From NCBI GenBank assembly GCA_015063885.1, contig SVTH01000013.1, forward strand, positions 1-61,720: a DNA stretch of 61,720 bases, given 5' to 3'. Position numbers and translations under genes: made by a program. Source of the stretch: Oscillospiraceae bacterium (GTDB lineage: Bacteria > Bacillota > Clostridia > Oscillospirales > CAG-382). The notes beneath the pieces are model-generated. The model was not told where the DNA came from, did not search any database, and was given only the letters and a program-made list of their open reading frames with translations. Positions 22,818 through 31,235 of the stretch are shown in pieces; within the stretch, counting starts at the first letter, position 1, and each line of letters opens with the position of its first letter.

Positions 22818-25384
22818 TATTCTTTTTCTTCCGCTGCTTCAATGACCACGGTGATCAAGGTGCCGGGGTCTTTTTCGTTGCTGGCGTCGCGAATGATAAA
22901 GGTATCCTCACCCACGAAGCCTTCTGCGGGGTAGTAGTAGATCCGCCCGTTGTTGGCGATGCGTACGGCACCGTACTTGGGAGACGCTACCAGCTCTGCG
23001 GTGACTACGGTATCGTCCTTGGCATCCAGGAAGATGGCGAAGGACTTATCCTGCTGGCCCCGGAACACGGTGGACTCCAGCTCGGGAATTCCGAAGGTCA
23101 GGGTACCCTTTGCGTAGCGGTAGGTCTCGTCGTATACCGAGTGGTAGTAGGAATCGGAGGATTTGTACGCATTATAGTAAACGCCCGCATCCTGATAATA
23201 CATTTTGATGGAATGCATATATCCCGTTTCCACGCCCACGCGGAGGTAATCTCTGTATTTCTCTCTCTTATCGGGAGAAGACAGGACGCCGTAATCCGCT
23301 TCGATCTCAACCCCCAGCCCCAGCTGCTTGGTGTACTCCGCATTGTCGTACAGACGGGATTCGGGAATGTCGTCGTTGAACATGTAGTTGGGCTGCATCA
23401 CCGCCGCGTCAAAGCCGTAGCTCTTCCAGGTGGAGAAGCCGCTGGACTGGTAGTAGGGGATCCAAATGAAGTAGTAGCCCTTGGAATGGAGATAATCTGC
23501 GGTGAATTTCACCAGCTCCACCTCGTGGGGATCGGAAGTCTCGATGGCCTCGTGATACCAGTAGAAGCCGTCCAGCCGCAGGTTGTCGTATCCGCCGCTT
23601 TCGAAACGGTCTACCATACGGTCGATCCACCACTTGAGGACCTTCTTGCGGTCCTCGATGTTGGTGAAGTCCACGCCGTTGATCTCCCCTTGGATATCTC
23701 CGAAGCCCTTGTCGCCGTATACGGTGGAGAAGATGGAAAGGAACACGGACATCTCCGTATCCGTCCCCAAAGCCTCATCCATGGTGGCGACAGCCTGGGA
23801 GAGTGCGGGAACGTTTGCATCTGCGTGGAACAGATCCTCCTCGTAATCCAGCCAGTCGGAGGCACGGGAGGGGTTCTTGGCATCGTAATACAAGTGGCCG
23901 CCGGAGGGGCAAACGGTACTGCAGGGCAGGTACAGGAAGGAATCGAAGAAGGTATCCACGATCTCGCCCTTGCCGTTGTGGTACGCCGCGTAGATCAGCT
24001 GCTTTTCCGCCGTGTTCAAGCCCGAGGCGGGGTTTTCGGTTTTGTAGTTGTACATCAGAATGATGTTTTCAACGCCGCCCAAGGCGTCCTTGGAAAGATA
24101 TTCGTTGGGCATGGCGTTTTCGGTTTCCTTGACCTCAAGCTTCTTGGCACCCTCTGCGCTCTTGGTGCCCGTGACGGTGATCTCGTCCATCCAGAGATGG
24201 CTGTTGACCCCGGTCTTGATCGCTACAAAACGTACGGCGGTTTTGTCAAACTCCAGGGTAAAGGAGACACGGTGCGCCCCCGTTTTCGTGGTGGTGGGCG
24301 TTCCTACCGCCAGCTCGCCCCACTTCACACCGTCCATAGAGCCCAAAACGGAAACGGATTCGGGCAGGGTAATGCCGGTTTCCTTGTCCATCAGGAAGCC
24401 CACGGTGGCGGAGGAGACGCCGCTGACCTTTTCAAGATCGAAAATGATCGTACGTCCCACGAAGCGGGTGAAATGGAAATATGCGCCGTCCCCAAAGCTG
24501 TTGCCGCCGGTTAAGCCGTTGGTGAGCGCCTTATTGGTGATGGGGGAGTTGTAATAAGCCGTCTGGAACTGTGCGTCCACCTTCATGGTGGATTTGATGC
24601 GGTATTCCTTCTTTGCCACCAGGTTCTGTTCCTTGGCGTAGTCTGCTTCGCTCTTGTCCCAGAACAGATCCTCCGTGATCTCGGGCAGGGGAGGATTGTT
24701 GTAGTATGCGTCGTAGAACGCATCTTGGACAGGCGCTTCCGGGGCGTCGCCGTAGGTGTAAACGAAGAACTCGTCCATCAAGGTATTGTCGGAAAGGAAG
24801 GCGTCGGATTCGATCACCGCCTTCACGTAACGGGCGGAGATCATATTTTGCAGGCACAGGGTGATTTTGTGGGGGGAATTATTGTCCACGTCGGCGGCAC
24901 GGTAAGCGGTGCCCACCAGCAGATAGCTTTCCCCGTCGTCGGAGACGTAGAAGTTTACCGATTTGGGAACACTTGCCTTTTCGCCGGTGGCGTAAAACAT
25001 ACCAAGCCCCATATCGTAGATCCCGTCGGTCACTTCGCCCAGGTCCAAAATCAGGGTCAGCTCTTCCTTGCCGCTGAACTTCAGGGTTCCCTTTTTGGTG
25101 TCGGGATCGCAGAAGCTTCCGTCGGTGAGGAGGGAAAGCTCCTTGCTGGCTTCGCGGGAGGCGGTGACCGTTTTTCCCTCGGAAAGGGAGATGGGTGCCT
25201 TGCCCAGGCGGGAGGCTTCTTCACCGTACAGCGCGTCGATCTGCTGAACGCGGTTCTGCCATGCAGGCAGATTCTCGGGAGGAATGGTGCTTTCTCCGTC
25301 GGAGGAGGTGTTTTCCGTAGCGCCCGCACAGCCTGCCAAAAGCATGGCAAGCAGCAAAAGGGCGGAGATCCATCTTTTTTTCAT
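22817..25384 (-). CDS. Secreted lipoprotein with discoidin-like and DUF4855-like domains (855 aa)
   Basis: A lipoprotein signal ends in LAGC (Cys19). The N-terminal 400 residues hold two jelly-roll regions with LILDLGEVTDGIYDMGLG...SVNFYVSDDGESYLLVGTA and IIFDLEKVSGVSSATVGFL...SVSVLGSMDGVKWGELAVG, typical of F5/8-type carbohydrate-binding domains. From about 440 to 770 the sequence (NIILMYNYKTENP, WWIDRMVDRFESGGYDNLRLDGFYWYHEAIE, FIWIPYYQ) fits the DUF4855 family, a TIM-barrel-like domain of probable glycan function. The C-terminal 80 residues look like an Ig/cadherin-like module. It probably binds or cleaves polysaccharide at the cell surface. It lies downstream of the oligopeptide-binding gene but behind a terminator. 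Confidence 0.82.
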   Translation of the reverse strand: MKKRWISALLLLAMLLAGCAGATENTSSDGESTIPPENLPAWQNRVQQIDALYGEEASRLGKAPISLSEGKTVTASREASKELSLLTDGSFCDPDTKKGTLKFSGKEELTLILDLGEVTDGIYDMGLGMFYATGEKASVPKSVNFYVSDDGESYLLVGTAYRAADVDNNSPHKITLCLQNMISARYVKAVIESDAFLSDNTLMDEFFVYTYGDAPEAPVQDAFYDAYYNNPPLPEITEDLFWDKSEADYAKEQNLVAKKEYRIKSTMKVDAQFQTAYYNSPITNKALTNGLTGGNSFGDGAYFHFTRFVGRTIIFDLEKVSGVSSATVGFLMDKETGITLPESVSVLGSMDGVKWGELAVGTPTTTKTGAHRVSFTLEFDKTAVRFVAIKTGVNSHLWMDEITVTGTKSAEGAKKLEVKETENAMPNEYLSKDALGGVENIILMYNYKTENPASGLNTAEKQLIYAAYHNGKGEIVDTFFDSFLYLPCSTVCPSGGHLYYDAKNPSRASDWLDYEEDLFHADANVPALSQAVATMDEALGTDTEMSVFLSIFSTVYGDKGFGDIQGEINGVDFTNIEDRKKVLKWWIDRMVDRFESGGYDNLRLDGFYWYHEAIETSDPHEVELVKFTADYLHSKGYYFIWIPYYQSSGFSTWKSYGFDAAVMQPNYMFNDDIPESRLYDNAEYTKQLGLGVEIEADYGVLSSPDKREKYRDYLRVGVETGYMHSIKMYYQDAGVYYNAYKSSDSYYHSVYDETYRYAKGTLTFGIPELESTVFRGQQDKSFAIFLDAKDDTVVTAELVASPKYGAVRIANNGRIYYYPAEGFVGEDTFIIRDASNEKDPGTLITVVIEAAEEKE

Positions 25385-25414
25385 GTAAAAGCTCCTTTCA
25401 AAAATGGAAAAGGA

Positions 25415-25457
25415 AAGATCCCCTTAGTGTAGGGAGTGCCTGCGCTAAGAGGATCTT
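25415..25457 (-). terminator. Terminator of the substrate-binding protein gene
   Basis: A 13-position stem with one mismatch (25415-25427 with 25445-25457) is followed on the minus strand by TTTCCTTTTCC. It separates 25472-27391 from the next gene. Confidence 0.75.
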
Positions 25458-25471
25458 CAAAGTTCGGTAGG

Positions 25472-27391
25472 TTATGCCTCGGGGTTGTTAGCTTCTTCCA
25501 AAGCGGCGCTTTCCGCGTCTTCCTTAGCGTTGATCTCTCTCCAGTTCTTCAGGGTTGCATCGATGAAGGAGAAGCTGCCGAAGTAGTCGGCGTCACCGAT
25601 GCTCTTCAGACTGCTGTTGGCTACGTAGCTGGTGGTGTGGTAGTACAGCATGGTAGCGGGGCAGAGGTCAACCAGCTTTGCTTCCGCATCGTGGAGAGCC
25701 TGTGCGCGCTGAGCAGGATCTGCGGTGTAGGTAGCCTTGTCGATCAAAGCGTCGTAATCAGCATCCTCCAGGTTGGTGTAACCGGGGGTGTAAGCCTTGG
25801 AATCCAGGCTGATGGAAACGGTACGGCCGCTGTACATGGTGGCAAAGGGTGCCAGGTATGCCAGAGGATCGGTGGAGTCCATGATCACGTTGTAGCCGAT
25901 GATGTCGAAGTTGCCGGCCTTCAGAGCTGCCATGTAATCGTCGTAGGTCAAGCCGGTAGCGGTGACCTTAATGCCGATCTCGCCCCACTTTGCAACGGCG
26001 TAGTTGGCGATCTCTGCGTAAACGTTGTAATCGGCTACCTTATCGCGGATGTCGTAGTAGTTGGCGTAACGTCTGATATCGTCGGGAATGAGATAGATCA
26101 GCTTGTAGGAGCCTGCACCGTTTGCCCAGGACTTGGCGTTGTCCATGGTGTAGTTGGCGTACAGGTCGCCGCCCACTGCACGGAAGTCGGTGCCGCTTTC
26201 GGTGTCGTAAACACCTGCGGGTACGTAGCCGGTAGCGGCGATCTCGCCGGTAGCGGTGACGTTGGTAACGATCTCGTTGCGGTTCAGAGCCGCAGAGAGG
26301 GCCTTACGTACGTTGGCATCCGTGATGGTCTTGGTGTTGAACAGGTAAGCGTAGCCGTTGGTGGTGGAGGCAGTCTCCATATCGTCTGCATATTTACCGT
26401 AGTTGTCCTTGTTGAAGGCGGAAAGCAGGAAGATCTCGCCGTTGTCGTAACGCTGAGACTGATACTGCTCCTGGGTCAGACCCTCAGCCGCGTTGGGCGC
26501 GTAGCCCAGCTGGCCCTCGTAGTAGTAGATGGTCAGACGGAAGGGGGTAACGTGCTTATCCACAGCCATCTCTTCCTCAAGACGGTAGTAGTTGTTACGC
26601 TCCAGAACCAGCTTCTTGCCGATCTCGTAAGCCTGCACCTTGAAGGCGCCGTTGGAAATGATGGAAGCGGCGGAGTAGTCGCCCCACTGATAAATACGGT
26701 CGTCGCCGTCAACCTTGTGGTTGGTGTAACGCTTTACAACGTCTTCCTTAACGGGAGAAAGGTGTACGTTGGAAACGGTCTCCACAAAGCGCCGGCAAGC
26801 CGCCTCGTGGGTAGCGTCGTCGTAAACGTAGGGATAGATGCCGTATTCCTTCTGCTCTTCCTCGGTGAAGTCCTTGGCATCCTCGAAGACCACCTTCAGC
26901 AAAGTGTCGTCCTCGGCGGTGATGCCCAGGTCGTCGGAGGTCATAATGCCCGCCTTAACGGCCTTAGCGTTCTTGATGCAGTACAGCAGAGAAGCGTAGG
27001 GGCTCTCGGTAGCGGGGGAAAGGATACGCTTCCAGGCGTAGATCACGTCGTCTGCGGTGACCTGGTTGCTGTTGGACCAGAAGGTCTCCTCCAGCTCGAA
27101 ATAGATCGCGTATTCTTCGTTTACGTAGTCGTAGTAAGAGTACCAGTCGCTTGCCAATGCGCCGGAAACGTCGCCGTCCTCGTCGATGGTGGTCAGGGGC
27201 TCGAACAGCAGGCTGAGCAGCTGGGTCACGTCAGAGTTGGCTTGCACCAAAGCAGGGTCGAGCGTCTGGGGAAAATCCGCCAGATACAGCTGAATGCTGG
27301 GGCCCTTTTCGTCTTCGCCCAGACCGCAAGAGGTCAGAGCAACCAGACAGAAGCAAAGGCACAGTGTCAATGCGATAATCTTTTTCATCAT
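25472..27391 (-). CDS. Family 5 solute-binding lipoprotein (OppA/DppA-like, 639 aa)
   Basis: This is the extracellular receptor of an oligopeptide-type ABC importer. The lipobox LTSC gives Cys22. The family opening IQLYLADFPQTLDPALVQANSD and the segments WSNSNQVTADDVIYAWKRILSP, NGAFKVQAYEIGKKLVLERN and DNAKSWA...IKVTATGLTYDDYMAALKAGNFDI are all present. It is longer than classic OppA (about 540 aa), with inserted loops. Start ATG 27391 has AGGAGG 5 nt upstream. No permease or ATPase gene is nearby, so it must use a transporter encoded elsewhere or act as a sensor. Confidence 0.92.
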   Translation of the reverse strand: MMKKIIALTLCLCFCLVALTSCGLGEDEKGPSIQLYLADFPQTLDPALVQANSDVTQLLSLLFEPLTTIDEDGDVSGALASDWYSYYDYVNEEYAIYFELEETFWSNSNQVTADDVIYAWKRILSPATESPYASLLYCIKNAKAVKAGIMTSDDLGITAEDDTLLKVVFEDAKDFTEEEQKEYGIYPYVYDDATHEAACRRFVETVSNVHLSPVKEDVVKRYTNHKVDGDDRIYQWGDYSAASIISNGAFKVQAYEIGKKLVLERNNYYRLEEEMAVDKHVTPFRLTIYYYEGQLGYAPNAAEGLTQEQYQSQRYDNGEIFLLSAFNKDNYGKYADDMETASTTNGYAYLFNTKTITDANVRKALSAALNRNEIVTNVTATGEIAATGYVPAGVYDTESGTDFRAVGGDLYANYTMDNAKSWANGAGSYKLIYLIPDDIRRYANYYDIRDKVADYNVYAEIANYAVAKWGEIGIKVTATGLTYDDYMAALKAGNFDIIGYNVIMDSTDPLAYLAPFATMYSGRTVSISLDSKAYTPGYTNLEDADYDALIDKATYTADPAQRAQALHDAEAKLVDLCPATMLYYHTTSYVANSSLKSIGDADYFGSFSFIDATLKNWREINAKEDAESAALEEANNPEA

Positions 27392-27475
27392 ATGTCCTCC
27401 TGATGATTCCCGACGGGTTGCCGTCAGCGGGGAGGAAGCCCCGTTTCCGACAATCAGGGATTTTTATACTGTTAT

Positions 27476-27504
27476 AGTATACCATGTTGTTTCAAAATAA
27501 TCAA
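27476..27504 (-). promoter_or_regulatory. Promoter of the substrate-binding protein gene
   Basis: On the minus strand TTGATT (27504-27499), 17 nt, TATACT (27481-27476). The same two hexamers and spacer occur at 28471-28499, and ATAACAGT follows the -10 in both. Confidence 0.75.
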
Positions 27505-27610
27505 GTGGATTTTTCGATTTTTGCCTTTGCACAAAAACGGCGGGAAAAATTGGGGAAATTGCCCAAAAAACAGACCGTTTCTCCCATAAAAGGGACGTGC
27601 AAGGGGCGGA

Positions 27611-27634
27611 ATGGGTGCTTATATGGGTACTTAT
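27611..27634. repeat. 12-bp tandem duplication at a gene end
   Basis: ATGGGTGCTTAT is followed directly by ATGGGTACTTAT (one difference). It overlaps the stop codon of the amidohydrolase gene. Probably a local slippage duplication. Confidence 0.7.
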
Positions 27635-28431
27635 ATATGTAGCAAAGCCGCTCCGTTTTGCCAAAGGATGGCTTCCGTCTCCTTTTCCGTCAAGCCCCAG
27701 GTCCTCAAGAACGCCAGGATCTCCGAGGGCCTTGCCCAGGGCATATCCGAGCCGAACAGGATCCTGTCCGCCCCGTGGGCAGATACCAGCGCCTTGCCCA
27801 TGGCAGCGGTCATCCCCGTGCGTTCACTGCACATGGCGGTGTCGAAGTAGACCTTCCGCCCGCAAAGCTCCTCCAAAACCTCTTCCCACAACGTCATGCC
27901 GCCCATGTGGGCGCACACCAAGATCAATTCCGGGAACTCCCCGATCACCTTGCGGATGGTCTTCGGCGCAGCGTGGATCTTTTGGGGCGACACCGGGTCA
28001 AACCCCGCGTGGATCACCACGGGGATCTGCAATTCGCTTGCCGCCTTCAGAACGGGACGGTAAACGGGATCGTCAAAGGGAATACCCAGATAATCCGGAT
28101 GAAGCTTCAAGCCCCGGATGCCTTGGGCGTACATGGCCTTCAGCATCCCCACGGGATCCTCTCCCAAAGGGTGTACCGAGGCGAATACGGAGAGGGTGGG
28201 GAACTTTGCCGCCGTCTCCAGGGCAAAGGCGTTCACCTTGCCCACCTGGCGGGTGTTGGTCACGGTGTTCAAAACCACGGCGCGGTCAATGCCGTCCTCT
28301 GCCATCACCGCCAGCTGACCTGCTACGGTGAGATCGGAAAACATGGGGAACCCCGCCGTTGCGGAAAGGCTTGCCCCTGCCTTGGGCGCCAGAGCGTCGG
28401 GAAATACGTGGGTGTGGAAATCAATGATCAT
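27631..28431 (-). CDS. Amidohydrolase 2 family metal-dependent hydrolase (266 aa)
   Basis: This is a TIM-barrel hydrolase or decarboxylase of the amidohydrolase superfamily (PF04909). MIIDFHTHVFPD gives the HxH metal ligands near residues 6-8. RGLKLHPDYLGIPF, VVIHAGFDP, VCAHMGG and ILFGSDMPWA supply the later conserved His and Asp residues; the terminal Asp in GSDMP is the catalytic base position. ATG 28431 is preferred because a GGAG site lies upstream; an in-frame ATG at 28446 would add five residues. The substrate is unknown. Confidence 0.9.
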   Translation of the reverse strand: MIIDFHTHVFPDALAPKAGASLSATAGFPMFSDLTVAGQLAVMAEDGIDRAVVLNTVTNTRQVGKVNAFALETAAKFPTLSVFASVHPLGEDPVGMLKAMYAQGIRGLKLHPDYLGIPFDDPVYRPVLKAASELQIPVVIHAGFDPVSPQKIHAAPKTIRKVIGEFPELILVCAHMGGMTLWEEVLEELCGRKVYFDTAMCSERTGMTAAMGKALVSAHGADRILFGSDMPWARPSEILAFLRTWGLTEKETEAILWQNGAALLHI

Positions 28432-28470
28432 AGGGATGCGCTCCAAGTATACCTGTAAACTGTTATCTAC

Positions 28471-28499
28471 AGTATACCACGGTTTTCTCCCGGAATCAA
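28471..28499 (-). promoter_or_regulatory. Promoter of the amidohydrolase gene
   Basis: On the minus strand TTGATT (28499-28494), 17 nt, TATACT (28476-28471), identical in hexamers to the promoter at 27476-27504. Confidence 0.75.
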
Positions 28500-28541
28500 G
28501 ACCGATTTTAAAAACGGCGGAGGACTTTTAAAAGGATATTC

Positions 28542-28561
28542 CGAAACGCATGGGCGTTTCG
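28542..28561. repeat. 8-bp hairpin between genes
   Basis: CGAAACGC (28542-28549) and GCGTTTCG (28554-28561) with a 4-nt loop. It may be a degenerate relative of the CCGAAAAC/GTTTTCGG hairpins but is too short to assign. Confidence 0.5.
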
Positions 28562-28589
28562 TTTGGCGTTCTCCGCGTCCTCTTACAAA

Positions 28590-28621
28590 ACAAAAAGCCT
28601 GCCGAGGAAGCCTCGGCAGGC
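28590..28621 (-). terminator. Terminator of the pyrophosphatase gene
   Basis: A perfect 11-bp stem (28597-28607 with 28611-28621) and a T-run on the minus strand. Confidence 0.9.
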
Positions 28622-28643
28622 AATTGCTTTTTGCAAAGGGAAA

Positions 28644-30893
28644 TTACTTGGTGATGATGTCGTACAGGTTGTAGGAAGCGAATGCGGAACCCATAACCAG
28701 AGCCAGGTTGGACATGATCTTGATCAGAATATCCAAGCAGGGGCCCACGGTGTCCTTCAGGGGGTCGCCGACGGTGTCACCGACGACGCCTGCGTCGTGG
28801 GTAGCGGAGCCCTTGCCGTTCTCTGCGCCGAGAACGCCGGTCTCGATGTACTTCTTACCGTTGTCCCATGCGCCGCCTGCGTTGCCGCAGAAGATAGCCA
28901 GCATGATAGCGGACAGGGTAGCACCAACCAGGATGCCGCCAACGAATTCAGCACCGAAGATAAAGCCGCAAGCTACGGGGAATGCGATAGCCAGAACTGC
29001 GGGAGCGGTCATTTCCTTGATAGCGCCCTGGGTAGAGATCTGGATGCAGGTCTTGGTGTCGGGACGAGCAGTACCCTGCAGCAGACCGGGGATCTCTCTG
29101 AACTGACGGCGAACCTCGTCAACCATGCGCTGTGCAGCCTTAGCAACTGCGTTGATCAGCATACCGGAGAAGAGGAAGGGCATTGCAGCGCCGAAGATAG
29201 CGCCGGTCAGACCCAAGGGGTTGATAACGTTCAGCACAACGCCGTCAAACATCTGATCGATGCCGAAGTCGGGGTTGTTAACGCCGACGTGGTTGAAGGA
29301 GAACATGTAGGAGGTCATCATACACAGAACTGCCATTGCAGCAGAACCGATAGCGAAGCCCTTACCGATAGCGGCGGTGGTGTTACCAACGGAGTCCAGA
29401 GTATCGGTGATGTCACGAACCTCCTCGGGCAGGTAAGACATCTCTGCGATACCGCCTGCGTTGTCGGAGATGGGACCGTAAGCGTCAACGGAAACGGTGG
29501 TAGCAACGAAGGACAGCATACCCATAGCAGCTGCGGCTACGCCGTAAGGACCTGCGACGATGAAGGAGATGAAAATGGACAGACCCAGAACGATGCAGGG
29601 CCACATGCAGGAGATCATACCAACTGCCAGACCCTGGGTAACGGTCAGAGCGGGGCCCTGAACGGAGGATTTGGCGATGCCCTGAGTGGGCTTGAAGTCT
29701 GCGGAGGTGTAGTACTCGGCCAGCTTACCGATGACGATACCTGCAACGATACCGATAGCGGCACCGACCATGGGAGAAACCCAACCGAAGCGGAAGCCGA
29801 TCTCTTCGCCCAGGTTGACTTCCAGGCTGCCGAAGATGAAGTAGGAAGCTACGAAGCCAACGATCATGGTGATGCCGGCGGAAACCCAGGTAGCTGCGTT
29901 CAGCTCCTTGTGGGGGTTGGAAGAAAGCTTCTTACGGATGAACAGGGAAGCGATGCCAAGTACACAGCCGATCAGACCGATACCTGCCAGTGCCAAGGGG
30001 AAGTAAATCAGAGCCTTGAGAAGTGCGGTGTCGTGGAACAGCAGGTTGGTGAACAGCTCGATAGCCATGATGGTACCGGACAGCATTGCGCCAACGAAGC
30101 TCTCCAGAAGGTCGGAGCCCAGACCTGCAACGTCGCCTACGTTGTCGCCAACGTTGTCGGCGATGGTAGCGGGGTTACGGGGGTCATCCTCGGGGAGGTG
30201 AGCCTCGGTCTTACCAACCAGGTCGGCACCCATGTCAGCGGCCTTGGTGTAGATACCGCCGCCCATACGGTTGAACAGAGCGATGATGGAGCAGCCCAGA
30301 GCGTAGGAGGACAGGGTCATGGTGAAGGAGCCGCCCAGGTTCAGGTCGGTGAACATACCGACGATGGACTTGAAGGAGCTTGCCAGAGCCACGGAGCCGT
30401 CTCTTGCAACAGCTGCGTCGATCTGCTTCAGCAGAACGCCGAAGACGATGAACACAATGAATACACCCAACAGAGCGAAGCCTGCAACGCACAGACCCAT
30501 AACGGAGCCGCCCTTGAAGGCAACCTTCAAGGTCTCGGACAGAGACTTGGAGGTCAGCGCCTTGTTGGTTACACGAACGTTTGCGTAGGTAGCGATCTTC
30601 ATGCCGATGTAGCCTGCGATGGCAGACATAACAGCACCGGTAATGAAGGAAACTGCGGAGGACCAGGAGATCAAAGCTGCCAGAACGACAACGATGATGG
30701 CCGCAACCACAGCAACCACGCGGTATTCGTAGTTGATGAAGGTGTTAGCACCCAAACGGATTTCGCCGGCGATTTCCTGCATTCTCTCGTTGCCCTCGGG
30801 GAGCTTCTTAACGGAGAAGAAATTCGCACAAGCGTAAGCGAGACCTGCCAGCGCTGCAACGATGACAAGACCCAGTACGAGTTCGATTCCCAT
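28644..30893 (-). CDS. hppA: Membrane-bound ion-translocating pyrophosphatase
   Basis: This integral membrane enzyme hydrolyses pyrophosphate and pumps Na+ and/or H+. About 16 membrane helices are predicted over 749 aa. Signature loops include ADMGADLVGKTEAHLPEDDPRNPATIADNVGDNVGDVAG (pyrophosphate and Mg binding, about 200-238). GNTTAAIGKGFAIGS has Ala at the position that marks K+-dependent enzymes (Lys marks K+-independent ones). ATG 30893 with GAAAGGAAAA is chosen over an upstream in-frame extension of 29 codons. Codon usage is strongly biased and lacks rare codons, suggesting high expression. Whether it pumps Na+ or H+ cannot be settled by eye. Confidence 0.97.
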   Translation of the reverse strand: MGIELVLGLVIVAALAGLAYACANFFSVKKLPEGNERMQEIAGEIRLGANTFINYEYRVVAVVAAIIVVVLAALISWSSAVSFITGAVMSAIAGYIGMKIATYANVRVTNKALTSKSLSETLKVAFKGGSVMGLCVAGFALLGVFIVFIVFGVLLKQIDAAVARDGSVALASSFKSIVGMFTDLNLGGSFTMTLSSYALGCSIIALFNRMGGGIYTKAADMGADLVGKTEAHLPEDDPRNPATIADNVGDNVGDVAGLGSDLLESFVGAMLSGTIMAIELFTNLLFHDTALLKALIYFPLALAGIGLIGCVLGIASLFIRKKLSSNPHKELNAATWVSAGITMIVGFVASYFIFGSLEVNLGEEIGFRFGWVSPMVGAAIGIVAGIVIGKLAEYYTSADFKPTQGIAKSSVQGPALTVTQGLAVGMISCMWPCIVLGLSIFISFIVAGPYGVAAAAMGMLSFVATTVSVDAYGPISDNAGGIAEMSYLPEEVRDITDTLDSVGNTTAAIGKGFAIGSAAMAVLCMMTSYMFSFNHVGVNNPDFGIDQMFDGVVLNVINPLGLTGAIFGAAMPFLFSGMLINAVAKAAQRMVDEVRRQFREIPGLLQGTARPDTKTCIQISTQGAIKEMTAPAVLAIAFPVACGFIFGAEFVGGILVGATLSAIMLAIFCGNAGGAWDNGKKYIETGVLGAENGKGSATHDAGVVGDTVGDPLKDTVGPCLDILIKIMSNLALVMGSAFASYNLYDIITK

Positions 30894-30994
30894 ACTATTT
30901 TCCTTTCTTTTGCGGTAATTCCGCTTTTTTTGATTCGATTGATAGGGCAAAGCACAAAGGCTTCTTTCAAAACCCCACACTTCGCACGCTACCT

Positions 30995-31023
30995 ATTATA
31001 TTTATTTGTTTCAATTCTGTCAA
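30995..31023 (-). promoter_or_regulatory. Consensus promoter of hppA
   Basis: On the minus strand TTGACA (31023-31018), 17 nt, TATAAT (31000-30995). It leaves a 5' leader of about 95 nt before ATG 30893, in which I see no riboswitch. Confidence 0.9.
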
Positions 31024-31172
31024 GAGAAAATTTACTATTTCTTTACCAAATCGCCATTTTTGGCTTTTTAAACAAAAAACCGCTTCCCGCCCCGTAGTTC
31101 GAGAGGGTTTTTACCAAATCTTTGCCGAATGCGGGTTTTTATCCGTTTTTGCGCAAAAAAGAGCTTTTCGGG

Positions 31173-31201
31173 TTGACATTTTCTTTTCAATATGGTAAAA
31201 A
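31173..31201 (+). promoter_or_regulatory. Promoter of the GH20-like gene
   Basis: TTGACA (31173-31178), 17 nt, TAAAAA (31196-31201), about 35 nt upstream of ATG 31236. Confidence 0.75.
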
Positions 31202-31235
31202 GAAGATAACAAAAAACTTTGAAGGAGAAACGTAT

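Noticed and set aside
30894..30988. Riboswitch in the 95-nt hppA leader
   Set aside because: No recognisable aptamer core or switching terminator was seen.
28563..31097. Very long + strand open frame (844 codons) opposite the pyrophosphatase gene
   Set aside because: It is the mirror of a highly expressed gene with strong codon bias; the product is low-complexity (His, Gly, Asn, Gln rich) and lacks any family motif, whereas the minus strand encodes a complete pyrophosphatase.
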